This document shows positions 45,416 through 59,170 of a DNA stretch of 64,000 bases, one piece after another (the stretch's first letter is position 1; each line of letters opens with the position of its first letter). The stretch is taken from positions 326,451 through 390,450 of the forward strand of contig VZTG01001534.1 of assembly GCA_013397845.1 (NCBI GenBank). Direction: 5' to 3'. The stretch comes from Melanocharis versteri. Lineage: Eukaryota; Chordata; Aves; Passeriformes; Melanocharitidae. The notes beneath the pieces were generated by a model, which worked only from the letters and a program-made list of their open reading frames with translations, had not been told where the DNA came from and searched no databases. Position numbers and translations under genes: made by a program.

Positions 45416-48400
45416 GTATTTGCTATTTAATAAAGACTATTTGCATACTGTGTATAGATAATTATCCTATCAACTTCCCCGTCCATGAAAAAAGCATTTT
45501 CACTTGGAGCTGAGGACTGATTCTGTAGTGCCAGTCCATGTAGAAGCTGCAAGAATTTTGGTGCCATTAGTCTTGCTCCATTTTGCATTTCACTGACTTC
45601 ACGTGCTGAAGCTTTGGGGGTCTCAGGGACTCTGTGTCTCTCCTGGAAGCTGTTCCACCTCTGTGCTCCCCAGATCCTGTGCCTGTGATGAGACAAAGGG
45701 CCCTTACTCACCCACTTCTTTCTACAGAACCGAATCCCTTTCCTGCTCTTCGCTTATTTTTATGCACCAGTAACTGTCTGAATTTCTAAAATTGTTGCTT
45801 TTATGGTCAGCCTTGGCCTGTGCTGGCAGTCCTTCCCAGCGAGCCTGGGTGATCCAAATCTGCAATCCAAGTGTTAAGTTTTTAATAGAAACATTTCTAC
45901 TCAACGCCAATAAAGTGTTTCAAGCACCTGTAATTAAACAGTCTGGAGACAGTTCTGCTCGTTAGAACATTCAAAAAATCTGACAGTCTTTCAAAGCGAG
46001 GAAAAAAGGGGACAATTGTTTGATGTTAAGTCTTTACTGCAAGAAAAATGAAGTTCTCTCCTTCTCCAACAGCCACCAGGAAATTGGTGGTGACTGGGGA
46101 CTCAAGGAGAACAAAGTCTGCTGCTCACATTTGGGTTTGGTTGATTTGAGGGGTGGTCTGGAGGGGTTTTTTGTTTCTCTAAGATTCTCCAACTTTTAAA
46201 CAAAAGTTTCTGGAACTCTCCATGGAATTCCTTATGCTCTGGTATTTAGTCTCTGTGTCAGTAGGTGTGATCACATATGAGCCATCTGCCTCATCAGAAA
46301 TCTATAAGCAGCAAATGGCTTTTCAAGCAGTTCAAAATTGGAATAGAAGGATGTGAACAAGCAGTTATTAAAACAAGATGTTAATACGAGAAGAGCCAAT
46401 TTATTTTTATTAAAAATGTCACTTAATCCAAGAATGCTCTGGAGTCAGTTTGATGGGCGAGGCGTGTGCGTGGCCAGCAATTCCAGGCACGCTCCAGCAG
46501 GTGTGGAGGGGGCTGGGAGGGACCTGTGCTTCCAGGTGCTGCCTGCTGCCTCCCAGAGCTTCTCTGGGGGATGATTTCTGCGGGCTGAGGAGCAGAAAGG
46601 CACCCAGCCCTGCTTTCCAGGGACAGCAGCTCCTGTGTGCCCCGGGCAGGGCTGTCCTGCAGCCACCCCCCAGCAGCTGCTCAGGCTCCAGGGCAACGGG
46701 CTGCAGCTCGTGGTGGCAGCAGCAAACCCCCAGCCCGAGGGGAACTCGACTTGACTCCACATTTATCTTTTACAGCTCTCAGCCCGATGGCAGTTTGGGT
46801 GGGAGTCTATAGATGAACCTCATGGAGGCTGCAAAAACCAAGAGAGTCAACGCAGAGCTGGTGAAAGGAGCTCGAGTGGCAGCAGACTGTCACATCAGAA
46901 GGCTGCAGCAATTCTCCTTCCTCTCAGGAGCTGGGCTGGGGCATTCTCACTGCTGGGTTCTAACACCTACAGCTTGTGTGATCAGAAACACTCCGATGGT
47001 TTCAGCTCTCTTCCCAGGCAGCTGAAATGCAAAATGCTGTTACAAAACAGCCTTTGCAGGCTCCCAGAGCAAGTCCTTCTTGGAAACAGCGCAAACGCCA
47101 GAGCTGGGAGCGAGGATCCAGGTTTCTGAGTCGAGATAAACAAGATCTTTCCCTAATTCACCATTGGCAAGCTCTGTGTTTAGCAAGAAGGCAAAGAAAA
47201 CTTCCCCCCGCGCTCTGTGAGGCAAAGGCAGGCACAGGCAGCTATTCCAAGCATTTCACAGCAGTAATTTTCCACTTCCATTAAAAAAGACAGTTTAACC
47301 CTTTGGTTTTTTTTTTAATTTAACTGTAGTGATGGAGAATGTTTGCCCAGCACCCAGAGAGGCAGGGCTGAGGGAACTCCTGCGAGGGGCTGGACAAAGC
47401 TGGCTCCTTCCACACACAGAATTCCAGCAATTCTCAAAAAACAGAATTCAGGCAGGCTTGTAAGTCAGGGCTTGAGGGAGAAACCACCAGTGGCAGCCTG
47501 AAGCTGCCTTAGTTCTGCCCTGTAAGCCCAGACTAAAATCACCCAGCTGGCTACGCCGGCACAGCTCTTCCCAACAGCTCCTCCTGCACCCTGAAAGGAG
47601 CTCTAAACATCCCATTCAGTCTCCAACTCCACATTAATTTCTGTGCTAACTGGCTGGGGACCCACAAACGGGAAGGATGATGTTACTCCTGAGGAGAAGC
47701 TGATTTCCAGTAACAAAACCAAGCTAAAGAAATTGACTCCTTGTTTCTTTAGAGCCCTTTTGATGAAAAATTTTCCACATTTTCTTTCTCCTCAAAAATT
47801 CCAAACCTGAGAACGTCTGAACCCGAGGGTGACACTGGCAAGGACTGACTGCTTGTCAATACCAACAAAACTTCCAGGTTTTCCCCAGCCAGCTTGAAGA
47901 GCTGCATGTTCCTTCCTCCTGCTGCCAGCTCAATGGCTCCTGACGGCAAGGGAGCGAATTACGGCTCTATTTGAGCTACAGCTTTTATAATTAAGTCTAC
48001 AGATTGATTTCTGCAGAAATCATTCTTTAACCAGGAATTCCCTACTCCCAGAATAGCCTCTACCCAGATAAACTATTTAAGAGGTTACCTGGGACTCAAG
48101 TGCATTAAACTGCAGTTTCATCTTTCAAGCACAGCAATACTTTGAATTACATTTCATACATCGTATTTCTGTGTGCTATGGATATCTTGAAGTTTCTGAG
48201 ACTATTGTAATAAGTGATTGACTTGACTCATTCTGAACCCAGCCTCTTCCTGGAAAAATATCTGAGCCAAAAAAACCCTCAAGAACATACAGGGCATTTA
48301 ATGTGGGGTTTAACCTGTATCTTATGCCTAATTCACACATTTGTTCAGCACAGCCACCTTAAGAGGATTCAAGAAGCAGCTGAGAATCTCATCAGGAATA

Positions 48401-48530
48401 AACTGCAAGAAAAAGATAGGTAGTTGTCTAAAAAAGGAAATAAGATCCCACTTTGCTGTTCTTGATCCTGAGAACCTTTTAGAGATTGTGGAGCATCCCC
48501 GAGGCTTGGGACAAGCTGAGGAAGGCAGCT

Positions 48531-48553
48531 GAGGAGGAGGAGGAGGAGGAGGA
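48531..48553. repeat. GAG triplet repeat
   Basis: Seven to eight uninterrupted GAG triplets in the long CTNNA1 intron. Confidence 0.93.
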
Positions 48554-50515
48554 TGGAGAGCTGTGCTGCTTGCACTGGCACAAGGCAAGCTATTGTTACC
48601 AGAAAACACAGATGCCATTTGTAAAACAGCTTAGACAAGTGCCCCTAATTATCTCTCAGGATTCACAACATGTTTAAATACTCTTAGAGCATTACGGAAT
48701 CAACCCAAGAGCATGTAGTGTAATATAAAAGCACTCTCTCAACTGCTATGAACATCTATAGCATCATTTCCTAATCTCTTGGTGACGACCCTGAAATTAA
48801 GGCAAGACTGTGCAGTGGAGCATCTAAACTGTAGGCTTGGAAGTTCAGAGATGTGACCTTTGCAAAGCCAAAATCCATCAGTTAAAGCCCTCGTGCATTT
48901 ATAGATACTCAGGGCTTCCAATGTGTGTTAAATATATTGTCCATAATCCCCGAAGTCAAAGGCTAACAGCTGCACTTCAGGAGATGTGGCTGCACTGGTG
49001 ACTACAGCTGGGTCATTATTTCATGCTGACTACCACGGTGCTTATTTTACCCAGGAGTAGATTTATTTAAATACAAATAGGCAGTTGTTGGAAAAGCAAA
49101 GATAGAAGAGTCTGAAATACACACAATTTCAGCAATGGGGAGAGGAAAACACCCCCACAGACTTGGACAACCACCAGAAACATTTAGATTCAAAGAGAAC
49201 CTAACTTTCTTCAGCTGATTATTTTCAAAAGCAGCAGCATTTGTTTGGAACACCCTGCGTTAGACACCCATATTCTGGGAGACAACTAAAAAAAACTTCC
49301 ATCAGCCTAGCTGGCTCCTCCAGGAAAGAGCAAGCCCTCCTATCAGGGAAGATGGATTTCTAAAAGCTTTTTCTTCCACATGCTTTGTTCCAACTGCAAA
49401 ACTTGACCTTTGGTTTCAGCAGCCCTGCACAGCCCTCACCCAGGGTGGGGGCAGAGGATGCTCACCACAGGCAGGAGTGGGGACACAGAGAGCCACCCCA
49501 AGGCCTCCTGACAGGATTTAATGCTCTAAGTTCAGTTTAATGCTTTGCCTTCACCTGTTTAACAGCACAGTTACCTGCAGGTCACACAAAAGGTGACACA
49601 GTCCTGCTTCTCACACTGCCTTCACCTATTCCCTCCGAGTCCCCTCCTGCTGAGGTGGGTACAGGTGAACATCCCTCTTCCTTTCCACTCGTTTAAAAAA
49701 AGACCAATAGAGATGGGAAAATCTGGAGAAATTCCAAGTAGTCCAGAGACAATACACTGGAAGTTCATAAAACGCCAATTTGCCAGTTTTTCTGAGTACA
49801 AATTTTCTATTAGTTCCTCCTTACCAACAACAGCTTATTTGGATGTTTTAGATCTGAATCTCCTGTTGCTTTAAAAAATGCAAATTACACGAATCAACAG
49901 CACCCTGCAGTCTCCAGGGGTTCATCCAAGTATCTAGTTGTTGACATTTAAAACACCAGGCTGTCAAAAAGGAAGAGGATAGTCTAGTGCTTATATAAAC
50001 TTAATTTCCTTGTTTCCATTAAAAAGTTATTAATTAAAAAGTAGTCTCAGCCAGGTTCACACTGTTCACACACAGCCAACTTCCTCTCATCCTACTCCAT
50101 CGGGAAGATTTTTTGGCATATTTATATTCTACTCAGGCAAAAATAATACTTTATAATTCATCTTACAGCATGCCCAGGAGCAGTGCTAGCACCTTCACAA
50201 GGCACCTTCCTGCAGCACAGATGTGCACAGGAAACCACTGAGGCTTCCCACATTTACCAACTGCAGGTTACTGGAATATCCTGGCCAAATGGAATTAGAG
50301 CTGTGACATAAAAATGACCCTTTCACATCAGTGATTCCTTTACTGTGGATTCTAAAGTTCCGAGGTCTTGATGCCTATGCTGTATTTCATTCTCTACATA
50401 CACGAAGGGAAAAAACCAAGTCACAGACAGCCACTATGAGACCAGAGCATGTCCTAAGCAGCACCAGTTGCCCAGTTTGTTGGGGTTTGTCTCCTGTTGT
50501 GACGCCCTTCCTTAC

Positions 50516-50608
50516 CTGGGGACACAGGGCCTCCAGCTGGCTGGCTGACATGCGGACCAGCTTCACACCTTCCTCGTTGTTGGAGATGGAGCAGGCCAAG
50601 TTGGCAAC
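50516..50608 (-). CDS. CTNNA1: Catenin alpha-1, ninth-last coding exon (M domain), most 5' exon in the window
   Basis: A 93-bp exon of 31 whole codons, acceptor cctctgacacag, donor GTAAGG, human residues 433-463. It begins VANLACSISNNEEGVKLVRM and ends SASQLEALCPQ, joining VINAAL in phase 0. The next exon upstream should end near EYAQVFREHANKLIE; no such sequence is seen before 64000, so the gene continues beyond the right edge. Confidence 0.98.
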
Positions 50609-51316
50609 CTGTGTCAGAGGGGGGAGAAAACAAAACACAACTGTTAGAACTGAAGGCTATCTCCTTCTGTAGGAAAACGTTTGCCTAATCCCGACAGTGA
50701 GCAGGAACCAGGAAACCCTCACAGAACATGAAGTGCCCACATCCGTTCTGTTCTAACCAATCCTGAAACCACTAATGGCACCTGTTCCTTCTGTAGACAC
50801 AAAATTGTGACATGTCGGGTCATGGAATCCCATGGTTTGGGTTGGAAGGGACCTGAAAGTCCATCCAGTGCCACCCTCTGCCATGGGCAGGGACACCTTC
50901 CACTGTCCCAGGCTGCTCCAAGCTCTGTCCAGCCTGGCCTTGGGCACTGCCAGGGATCCAGGGGCAGCCACAGCTGCTCTGGGCACCCTGTGCCAGGGCC
51001 TTACACCCTCCCAGGGAACAATTCCTTCCCAATATCCCATCCATCCCTGTTCTCTGGCAGTGGGAAGCCATTCCCCCTTGTCCTGGCACTCCTGGCCCTT
51101 GTTCACAGTCCCTCTCCATCTTTCTTGTCAGCTCCTTCAGGCACTGTAAACTCACAATCTGGTCACCCCCAGGCTGAACAATCCTAGCTCTCCCAGCAGA
51201 GCTGCTCCATCCCTCTGCTCATCCTGGAGCCTCCTCTGGCCTGGCTGCAGCAGCTCCAGCTCCTTCCTGTGCTGGGCCCAGGGCTGGGGCAGCTCTGCAG
51301 GTGGGCTCTCACCTGA

Positions 51317-51392
51317 GCCCAGGGGCAGAGGGACAGAATCCCCCCTGCCCTGCTGCCCAGNGGCAGAGGGATGGAATTCCCCCTCTCCTGCT
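51317..51392. repeat. 38-bp tandem duplication with an undetermined base
   Basis: Two diverged 38-bp copies start at 51317 and 51355 within the CR1 copy. The N at 51361 corresponds to a G in the first copy. Confidence 0.85.
51361..51361. other. Single undetermined base (N)
   Basis: An isolated N inside the second copy of the 38-bp duplication. Confidence 0.99.
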
Positions 51393-54300
51393 GCCCATGG
51401 GGGCTCTGGGGCAGGTCCAGCTCTCACCCCCAGCCAGCCAAGCAGGGCAGACACCACTGCTGGCCCTGAGCAGGGTGAGCTCTCTCCAGTAAAACATGTG
51501 AGAGCAGCACTGGCAGCAGCTGCAGCCACACCTTAACAGCCCAATCCCACAGGAGTGAGACAGCAGCAGCCCCACAGAGCTCGAGCTGGTTTGCTGGTGC
51601 TCCACGAGGGCCCCTCTGTGACAGGACACGTCAGGTAAAGCCTGGCAGGTGTTCCTCCAGCCCTCCCTCTATGCTGCATTCCATCAAATAAAACTGGCAC
51701 AGAAGATCTCCAAGACGAACCCACAGGCCTCCGAAATTTGAATAGGATCTCTTGTGATGCTAAAAACTTCTCTCCACAACCTTGACCTGCTGCACAGCAT
51801 CACCCTTAACTAGGTCAGCCTGAAGCAGAGACCTCTGTAAACACCTGCCTTTTAAGAGCACGGAGGATGGGGACAGCACAGAATTTTTTGGTAATTGAAG
51901 ATATTCCTCATACCGGAGCTACTCTCAGGGGAAGCAAGTCTGAAATAAGTTACATTTCTCAGCTGACAGGTGAATGACAAGCATGTTATTCTGAGCCATT
52001 TGAACACAGAAAGCTGTAAAAATAGCAGCAAGTGAACTGAGACGAACAGTGAGTACTGCCCTTCCAGAGGCTGAGCAACCTGCAAAGCCCCCTGTAAATG
52101 TGCCATAAAAGCATCACCAGGAGCCAGCAGATGCTTGGTAACACCACTGAACCAGATTTCTCCAGATACTTTTCTCTGTAAGCTGGGGAATTTCCATTCT
52201 GCCTTTAATTAAACTATTCTTTGCACTCATGTAAGTCATTTTGAAGTAGTATCTGCAGCTCTACAGCACGCTTTTCCCCCTCCCCAAGCCCTTCCCTCAC
52301 GGCAGATGTTCCCACACAGAATACATTACTGTCCTGCAAGTCATCAATCACGTGCCATTACACTTGAACAGCATTTTTCATCAATCCCATGATCAATCTG
52401 GGGAGTAAAGTCAAGTTCCCACTGCAAAGCACACGGCCTCTTCCTCCCTCCAGCTCCAAATCAAGCCACAGAGGATGGAAAGCCAGGGTGGCAAGAGGAG
52501 AGGTGTTTCCAGCACACAACAAGCACGCAAACAGATGTGACAGCACATATTTGGAGGAAAACAAACTGAAGTTGAGAGAAAGACTGTGCAGCATCAACAA
52601 CACAGAGGAAACCCTGCCAGCTCTCAGGAATATTTGCGTCCTGCTCCTGAAGTTTCTCTTCCACTTGTGCTCAAGTCCCGCACACGCAGGGGTGAACTGC
52701 AGGATGTCCCCAGCTCTCTGCACAGTGCTGAGCCAGGCCTCTCTGCTCCTCCTCTCTGCCAGCCCACGAGAACAGCTCCAGCCCAGCCCCTCTGCACGGC
52801 ACCCCAGCCAACAGCTGGCCCTGGAACACCCTCTCACACAGGGGTTGTGTCTGAACACCAGGGAGTTTTCCTGTGCATTTGCCATGCCTTGAATCCCTGG
52901 TTCCCAGCGAGCTGCTGGGATGATGTAAAAGTACATCATGCTTTTGTTTAGAGGCTCACAAGAATCAAAAGACAATCAGATGCCATGATTTAAAAGTCAA
53001 ATAAAGGTTTTGCTGTTGGTTTAAGCACAGGTCATATTTTTGAGAAACACCAGTTTGCCAATATTTTTTATGGTCCATATTTCCCCATCATTCCTGTCTC
53101 CACAGCAGCATCACAATCTCTAGGAGCGAGGAGAACACAAAGCTCTATTGAGCAGGGGCAGAATAAAAGCGACATTGAAGCACCACAAAATCAGCCTCTC
53201 CGATATCTGGAGATGTTGTGCTGTCTCTCAAGCCAAGTGTGATGAATCAAGCGCACAGAAACCCTGCTCTGTCTGAACACAGAGAGGCAAAGAAGTTCAC
53301 AATGGAGTGTCCCCACCGCGGAATAATGAAAATTTGCTTTTTTGCACAGTCATTTTTGAACAGTCATTTTCCTTCTGAATACCCAACTGATGGCAATTCT
53401 TCTTTAGAAAGCGCCCGGCTGGCACTGCCAACCCTCATGAAAGGAGCGTGTGTGCTTCCCTGACTGAGGGTCTTTGGCAGTTTAAGACAATCCAACTGTT
53501 GGCTGCCGCATCCCATCCCAGTGCTGCGGCTCCAGAGCTCCACACTTCATTTCAGCACGCTCATCCAACAGCCAGCCCTTCGCTCTGCCGGGGTCGTTTC
53601 TCTGCCAGATCAGCACACAAACTCCCCAGCAAACTCTCTGCTGAACAGCAGAGCCAGGCACAGACGTGGCAGCAGCTGAGATGACTTCAGAGTGCTGCAG
53701 GCAGGGCTGTAAACTCCCAGCAGTGCAGCGCTTACTGCACCCGTGGGAAGGCTCCATCAAACTGCTGGAAAACACTCACAGGCCTCTTAAAACTTGGAAT
53801 TTAAGAAGAACCGTGTCTACTAATTAATCAAGTTGTAAATGACATAACAATGAGGTATCTGAAATTGTCAGTAATTATCAGGTGCTCTGTAACATGAATT
53901 CTGACACTGCATGTATCAGCTGAGGTGGACGGCTGCAGGATCAAGAAACTTAATTTTAAAAGTACCTGAAAGGACTCATCTTCAATAATTCCTGGGTGAT
54001 CTGACAAGTAACTTCAAACTCCCCCTCTCTTCAGAGGATAGGGTACTGCTGGCCAGTTATTTGGCACATACCCATAATACATTGGATTTTGTAGCTGAGA
54101 TGAAGATCAACTCTTTCAAAGCCCACAGAGCGCTTGGAAATCATACATTTCCAGAACTTCTAAATTAAATAATGCACCTCAAGAGAACAAAAATTTCCCT
54201 TAAATCAAATGTGAATTAAATAGTTTCTCCATGTCTCCAACAAAGCAGCTGACTGACATAGTAAGTGGTCAGACTTGATTTAGAAAGAACAACACTTGTG

Positions 54301-54944
54301 CTTGAGAGCAAAATAGCAATTGAATTCCCGCTGCATTTGTTCATTCTTACCATTCAATATCATCAAGTCCCTTTACATAAGCACTACTGGCACAGGCATC
54401 AAAGGAGACAAAACCACTGCAAATAATGTAATCAGCACAACGAGCAATCTCTTGAAAAAAGTTAAAAATACACTGGGAATGAAGACAGCCCCGAGAGCGC
54501 GGCCTGGCGCGGTTCAGACACCCTGCACTGCTGACAGACTGATTTAAACGCAGATTTCAAGGCTCCCTCAGTTCAGAGTCCACAGCCACGGCCCAGAGAC
54601 GGCTTCCCAGACCCCGAGAGGGAGGGCAGACCCCAAGCAGCTGCTGGTATTTACAGGAATGAGCTCAAATTTCCCCCAGTGACAGCTGCAGCGCACAGCC
54701 CCAGCCGTTCCCAGCACGGCCCGAACGGTTCCAGGCGGAACAGCCGGACAGGCTCAAAGCTGGGGAGGGGCTTCCATGCACTGACCACTTCTTGAAACTC
54801 AAATCTCATTGTTTTTAACCGTGACATCAGCACACTGCACTGTGATTTGAGGTGAGTGGCTGTGGTGCTGGCACAGCCCAGGAGGTGAGTGGCCCTAAAG
54901 CCAGACTGGTCCCCAGTGGGGCTCCCTGGGCTCGGCACTGGGCC

Positions 54945-55464
54945 CAGCCCTGCCTGAGGTCTTTACTGGTGGCCTGGACGAGGGGACCGAGGGCACCCTG
55001 AGCAAATGCACAGACAGCACGGAGCTGGGCAGGAGCCTGGAGCTGCTGAGGGCAGGGGGCTCTGCAGAGGGATCTGGACGGGCTGGATCCATGGGCTGAG
55101 GCCGATCGTGTGGGGTTCAGCCTGGCCACGTGCTGGGTCCTGCCCTGGGACCACAACAACCCCATGGATGCTCCAGGCTGGGGAGGAGGGGCTGGGAAGT
55201 GTCCAGCAGGAAAGGCCTGGGGGTGCTGGTGGCAGGGGCTGGACGTGAGCCCAGGGGTGCCCAGNAAAGCATCCTCAAACCCTGGCAGAGCTGCCCAGGG
55301 CAGCGGCGGAGTCCCCAACCCTGTGGGGATTCAAAAGCCACGTGGATGTGGCACTTGGTGACAGGGTTTAGTGGTGGCCTTGGCAGTGCTGGAGGAACAG
55401 CTGGACTCAAGGATCTCAGAGGGCTTTGCCAACTTAAATGATTCCACGGTTCTGTGTCTTTGGA
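54945..55464 (+). mobile_element. CR1 LINE fragment with the end of the RT region and 3' end, internally deleted
   Basis: It starts in the degenerate CR1 ORF2 region (tggcctggacgaggggaccg, then gatctggacgggctggatcc and accacaacaaccccatggat), jumps near 55260 to the 3' region (cgtggatgtggcacttggtg, gatctcagagggctttgcca) and ends at gattccacggttctgtg, the CR1 terminal motif. The middle part of the usual 3' region is missing. The N at 55265 lies at the jump. The frame is broken; it is a dead copy. Confidence 0.88.
55265..55265. other. Single undetermined base (N)
   Basis: An isolated N at the internal junction of the CR1 copy at 54945-55464. Confidence 0.99.
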
Positions 55465-55984
55465 GGAGGCGTAACTTAAGTGGTTCCTTTTGAGAGGCAG
55501 ATGCTATCTCAGGGCAAAGGGTCAGCTGGGAATATGTTCTTAGTAAGAAGGTGTAACTCCAATATTAAAAAAAAAATATTGTACCATCTGTCACAGAGTG
55601 ATTCCATCTCAAATTCTAGTTAACTTTGACTCTTCAGAATTTACTAATATTTAAATCAGGAAAAACGTGACATTTCTAAAGCTGTTCTTTGTACCACTGT
55701 AACAATTTGTGGCAGAGAAACGCCTCCCCTGACAAGACACAGGTGGTGCCTTTTCCACATGAAATACGTTTTTTGGGTTTGTTTTTTTTTTTAACTCCAA
55801 ATTTGTTCAGATCGTGACTAAGAAGTTAAGCCTTCCAGCAATTAAAAAACCGCAGCAGCCTCAACTACACAAGTTTGGGGTCGGTGCTAAGCTTCTTAAA
55901 ATACACTATTGAACATAACATGTTCATAATAACACTATTAACATGACATGTTAATAATAACAGCAAGGTTGTGGGACTGATCCC

Positions 55985-56058
55985 CATTCACTCAAAAGCT
56001 GGACTTGCTGATCCTTGCGGGTCCTTTCCAGATCAGACCACTCTGTGATTCCGTGTAA
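55985..56058 (+). mobile_element. Very short CR1 3' tail fragment
   Basis: gctggacttgctgatccttg followed by gggtcctttccagatcagac and ctctgtgattccgtg match the last 70 or so bases of avian CR1 including the terminal repeat. Short, so the call is less certain. Confidence 0.7.
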
Positions 56059-57885
56059 CAATGCTCCAGCTTTGTTCTTGTTCCACCTTCTCTTTGCACA
56101 GACTCCCTGTTTTAGGCAGAGGGGTTACTTTACAGGGAACTCTATTGAAGGACTGGCCAATTGCTTTCAACAAGAAACAAAAGATGCAACATAAAAAAGA
56201 AAAAAAAGAACTATAATCTCTAACACTTTAAACCTTCCTTTTCAAGGATTTCGAAGGCTGACAATAAATGGATTAAAGCCTCGGAGTTGTGCACCTGGAC
56301 TGACTTCACAGAAGCACCACCCAGGTTGTCCTCCTTGTTTACAGGTCAGGTTTTTAGAACAGCTTCTTCAGGCAGTCAAGAAGGCAAAGTCTCCAGAGTG
56401 GTGCTGCTGCAACCATCCCGAGCTGGTGCAGCCCAAAGAAGGCTCTGAAATGTGTTTATTGCTGCAATAATTGAATGTTGTCAGAGCTGGCCCTGCCACC
56501 CAGCATTGCTACAGCCCAGGATTACACACGGCTGTGCAGGAGCCAAGCACTCACTAATTGAATTCTGAGAGTCTGGGCACTCTCGTTTGAACCTGCAGTT
56601 GTAAAAACAGCATTGCAGAAAGAAGTTTTCCGACTGTCTTACACTGAAAAACTTTTCAGTCTAACATTAAGCAGAATCCTCTCGTAACCGGTGCTCAGAA
56701 ACTCTTACACAAAAATAACAAACCCACATTCATGAGTACACAGATACTTTGGGAATTTCAACGCCACGGAAACCAAGCTTTTCAAAGGTGTTCCTGGCAT
56801 TTTCATTTCTGATTAAACTTCAAAACTTCAGCTGCTTGCTCTATTTTTTTTGCTTTACATTTCACAATTTCTCTGGGAATGCAAATTCCAACTTTTAAGC
56901 AGCTTAAAAAATCACCCATTTTAAAAGCAAAGAAAGAAAGAATGGCCAGGCAGCCATTGAACATTTTCCTCCTAGGGATTTGCTAAGGAAAAGTGTATCT
57001 GATATTCTCACAAAATTCAAATACAGCATAGATAATTTCTTCCTCCTCCATGTTAAAAAAACCCTGTCCCGATTCCCTTCATTCTGGTCAAAGCTCAGGA
57101 AATTAATTTATCTACAGAAACAACTGTTCTGGCAAAACTAATGGCAACTGAGGACTCTCAGAAGAGATGTGTCGATTATGTAACCCCCATCCCTCTCCAG
57201 AAAGGCTTTCATTATTCACTGAGTCCATACATTTATTTATTCACCTGTACACTACACTCAATATTCAAGACAAATCTGAGCATTTTAACATCCAGCCCTA
57301 AACAGGTGCTGCATGAGGGAGAAGCATTACAGCTCTAACCCCACAAACCCCTCATTTTGCAGAGGCAGAGCTAACTGGGAATTACAGAAAACAGTTCCAC
57401 TGCTTTAGTGCAGGAGGACTTGGGATCAAAGCCACTGGGACTGTGCAGAGTTACCAGAGTCCTGCTGTCAACTGCTCTGTGATTTTGTATGACTTTAGTA
57501 GCTGCATGTGGCTCAGCTCCACAGGCAGTACCTTGCAAGAGCTTGTTGTGGGCAACAGAATCCCAATGTATTAACTGAAAATAGTAGAAGTCTCTAAATA
57601 AAACAAGGCACACGCAGACAAACTGCAGACGTAAAGCACCGGGGGAACGAAGGACTGCACTGAGGTAACTGCTATTTCCAGAGCTCTGCAGCCTCACAGT
57701 TTTCATTCCAAGTCTGGTTATAAACACAAGGAGGGGAAGTTTCAGCTGGCTGGAACGAAACCGGCAAGCAAAGGGTTGGCATTTTTGATTCCAAAGCTTT
57801 GGACAATGAGAAATAGAGGTTACACGGTTTGTTACTGCAACAGGCTGGCAAGTGATGGCAAGAGAAAGGGATCAGAGACAGAATC

Positions 57886-58190
57886 CCAGTATCACAGAAT
57901 CCCAGAATGGTTTGGGCTGGGAGGGACCTTAAAGTTCATCCACTCCCACCCCCTGCTGTGGGCAGGGACACCTTCCACTGTCCCAGGCTGCTCCAAGCCC
58001 CAGTGTCCAACCTGGCCTTGGGCACTGCCAGGGATCCAGGGGCAGCCACAGCTGCTCTGGGCACCCTGTGCCAGGGCCTGCCCACCCTCACAGGGAACAA
58101 TTCCTTCCCAATATCCCATCCAACCCTGTCCTCTGGCAGTGGAAACCCACTGCCCCTTGCTCTGTCTTTCCATGCTCTTGTAAGTAACGT
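57886..58190 (-). mobile_element. CR1 LINE 3' end, left arm of an inverted pair
   Basis: It begins with the complemented terminal motif (cacagaatcccagaatggtt), then gggctgggagggaccttaaa and the standard 3' blocks, ending around 58190. It is very similar to the reverse complement of the copy at 59171-59580. Confidence 0.94.
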
Positions 58191-59170
58191 AATAATATAA
58201 AAATAAATGTATTCTGTACCTTCTGCAATGTGTTACATTGAGGCAATCAATATTTCCATGGGTAACCACCTTTTGTTTGGGATTACATCTTAATACTTCC
58301 GCATTTCTAGCTGGATCTGTGTGTTTAAAATTCTAATTAAGGAACACAGCTTTGCACTTGCCTCTCACCCCGTCCAGAGCTGTCTCCAAACACCTCTCCA
58401 GCTCCCTGGTGCCATTCCAGGTACAGCTGCCCTGCAAAAGCTCTGCTCCACACTGGCGAGCTCCTTGCACGCCCTGAGGAAATGTTCTTCCCCAGCAGAG
58501 AACAACCCATGTGTTGCCAAGGTTTCAGGGAGAAGGGAAATTTTTCACACAGCTGGGCAACCCCAGAGTTTGTGCACCAGGACAAACCAGGCTGGGCTCC
58601 ATTTACCACGCAGCGAGGGCAGCAGGGACACAACTCCTCTCTTGCCAACGGGAAAGGGTCTCAATTAGACAGAAAGAAGAGGTGTTTGAAGGGAATCAAT
58701 ACATCTGTAGCATAAACCATACCCACAGCAGGAAAGTGCAGCAATATCTTGATTTCCAGCCGGGTGGATTATCCTGCCAGACCTGAGGGAAAGCAGGGCT
58801 GCTGCAGGAACACCAGTGTGCGGCGTGGGCACCGTGCCCCTCGCCGGTGCAGCTGTGGCAGCAGATGTAACTGCTGGCACAGGAACTGTTCCTCTCTCAG
58901 ACAAACAAGCTAAAGTGTTAAAATGTTGTTATAATCACAAACCATGGTAGTTACACAAGTCTATCTGAGCTACCATGACAGCAATGACACCACTGGTGTG
59001 TGATGGAGAGCTCAGCTTCAGCTGAAACCTTCAGAGCAAACCCTCATCTGAGATGCTCCTTAGCAACACAAATACCTTTCCTTAAAATAAACGTGTTTCT
59101 AGTAGTGATATTTGGACAGTACCCAAATAATTATCCTTATCCGAAAATGTCTCTGTGTTTATCAAAGTGG

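Larger units (their letters stand above)
39969..50515 (-). other. CTNNA1: CTNNA1 long intron
   Basis: A 10,547-bp intron (donor GTAAGG). It contains AGG triplet repeats at 41073-41093 and 48531-48553 and a CR1 3' fragment at 44986-45415. The rest looks unique. No nested gene is recognised. Confidence 0.93.
50817..51480 (-). mobile_element. CR1 LINE 3' fragment with internal 38-bp duplication
   Basis: The reverse complement of a CR1 3' end on the + strand (ggtttgggttggaagggacc, the gggcagggacaccttccact motif, the ggatccaggggcagccacag block), extending into the CR1 region with cctcctctggcctggctgca. From 51317 a 38-bp unit beginning gcccaggggcagagggacag is duplicated at 51355. The outer limit near 51480 is uncertain. 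Confidence 0.88.

Noticed and set aside
19259..50608. CTNNA2 or CTNNA3 instead of CTNNA1
   Set aside because: The C-terminal region (KQDETQTKIKRASQKKHVNP, ending AMESI) and the linker fit alpha-E-catenin, and the convergent neighbour SIL1 is the CTNNA1 neighbour in mammals.
54945..55464. Possible retroviral or functional reverse-transcriptase gene
   Set aside because: The sequence matches the end of CR1 ORF2 plus the CR1 3' tail, is interrupted, and lacks catalytic motifs; it is a dead LINE fragment.
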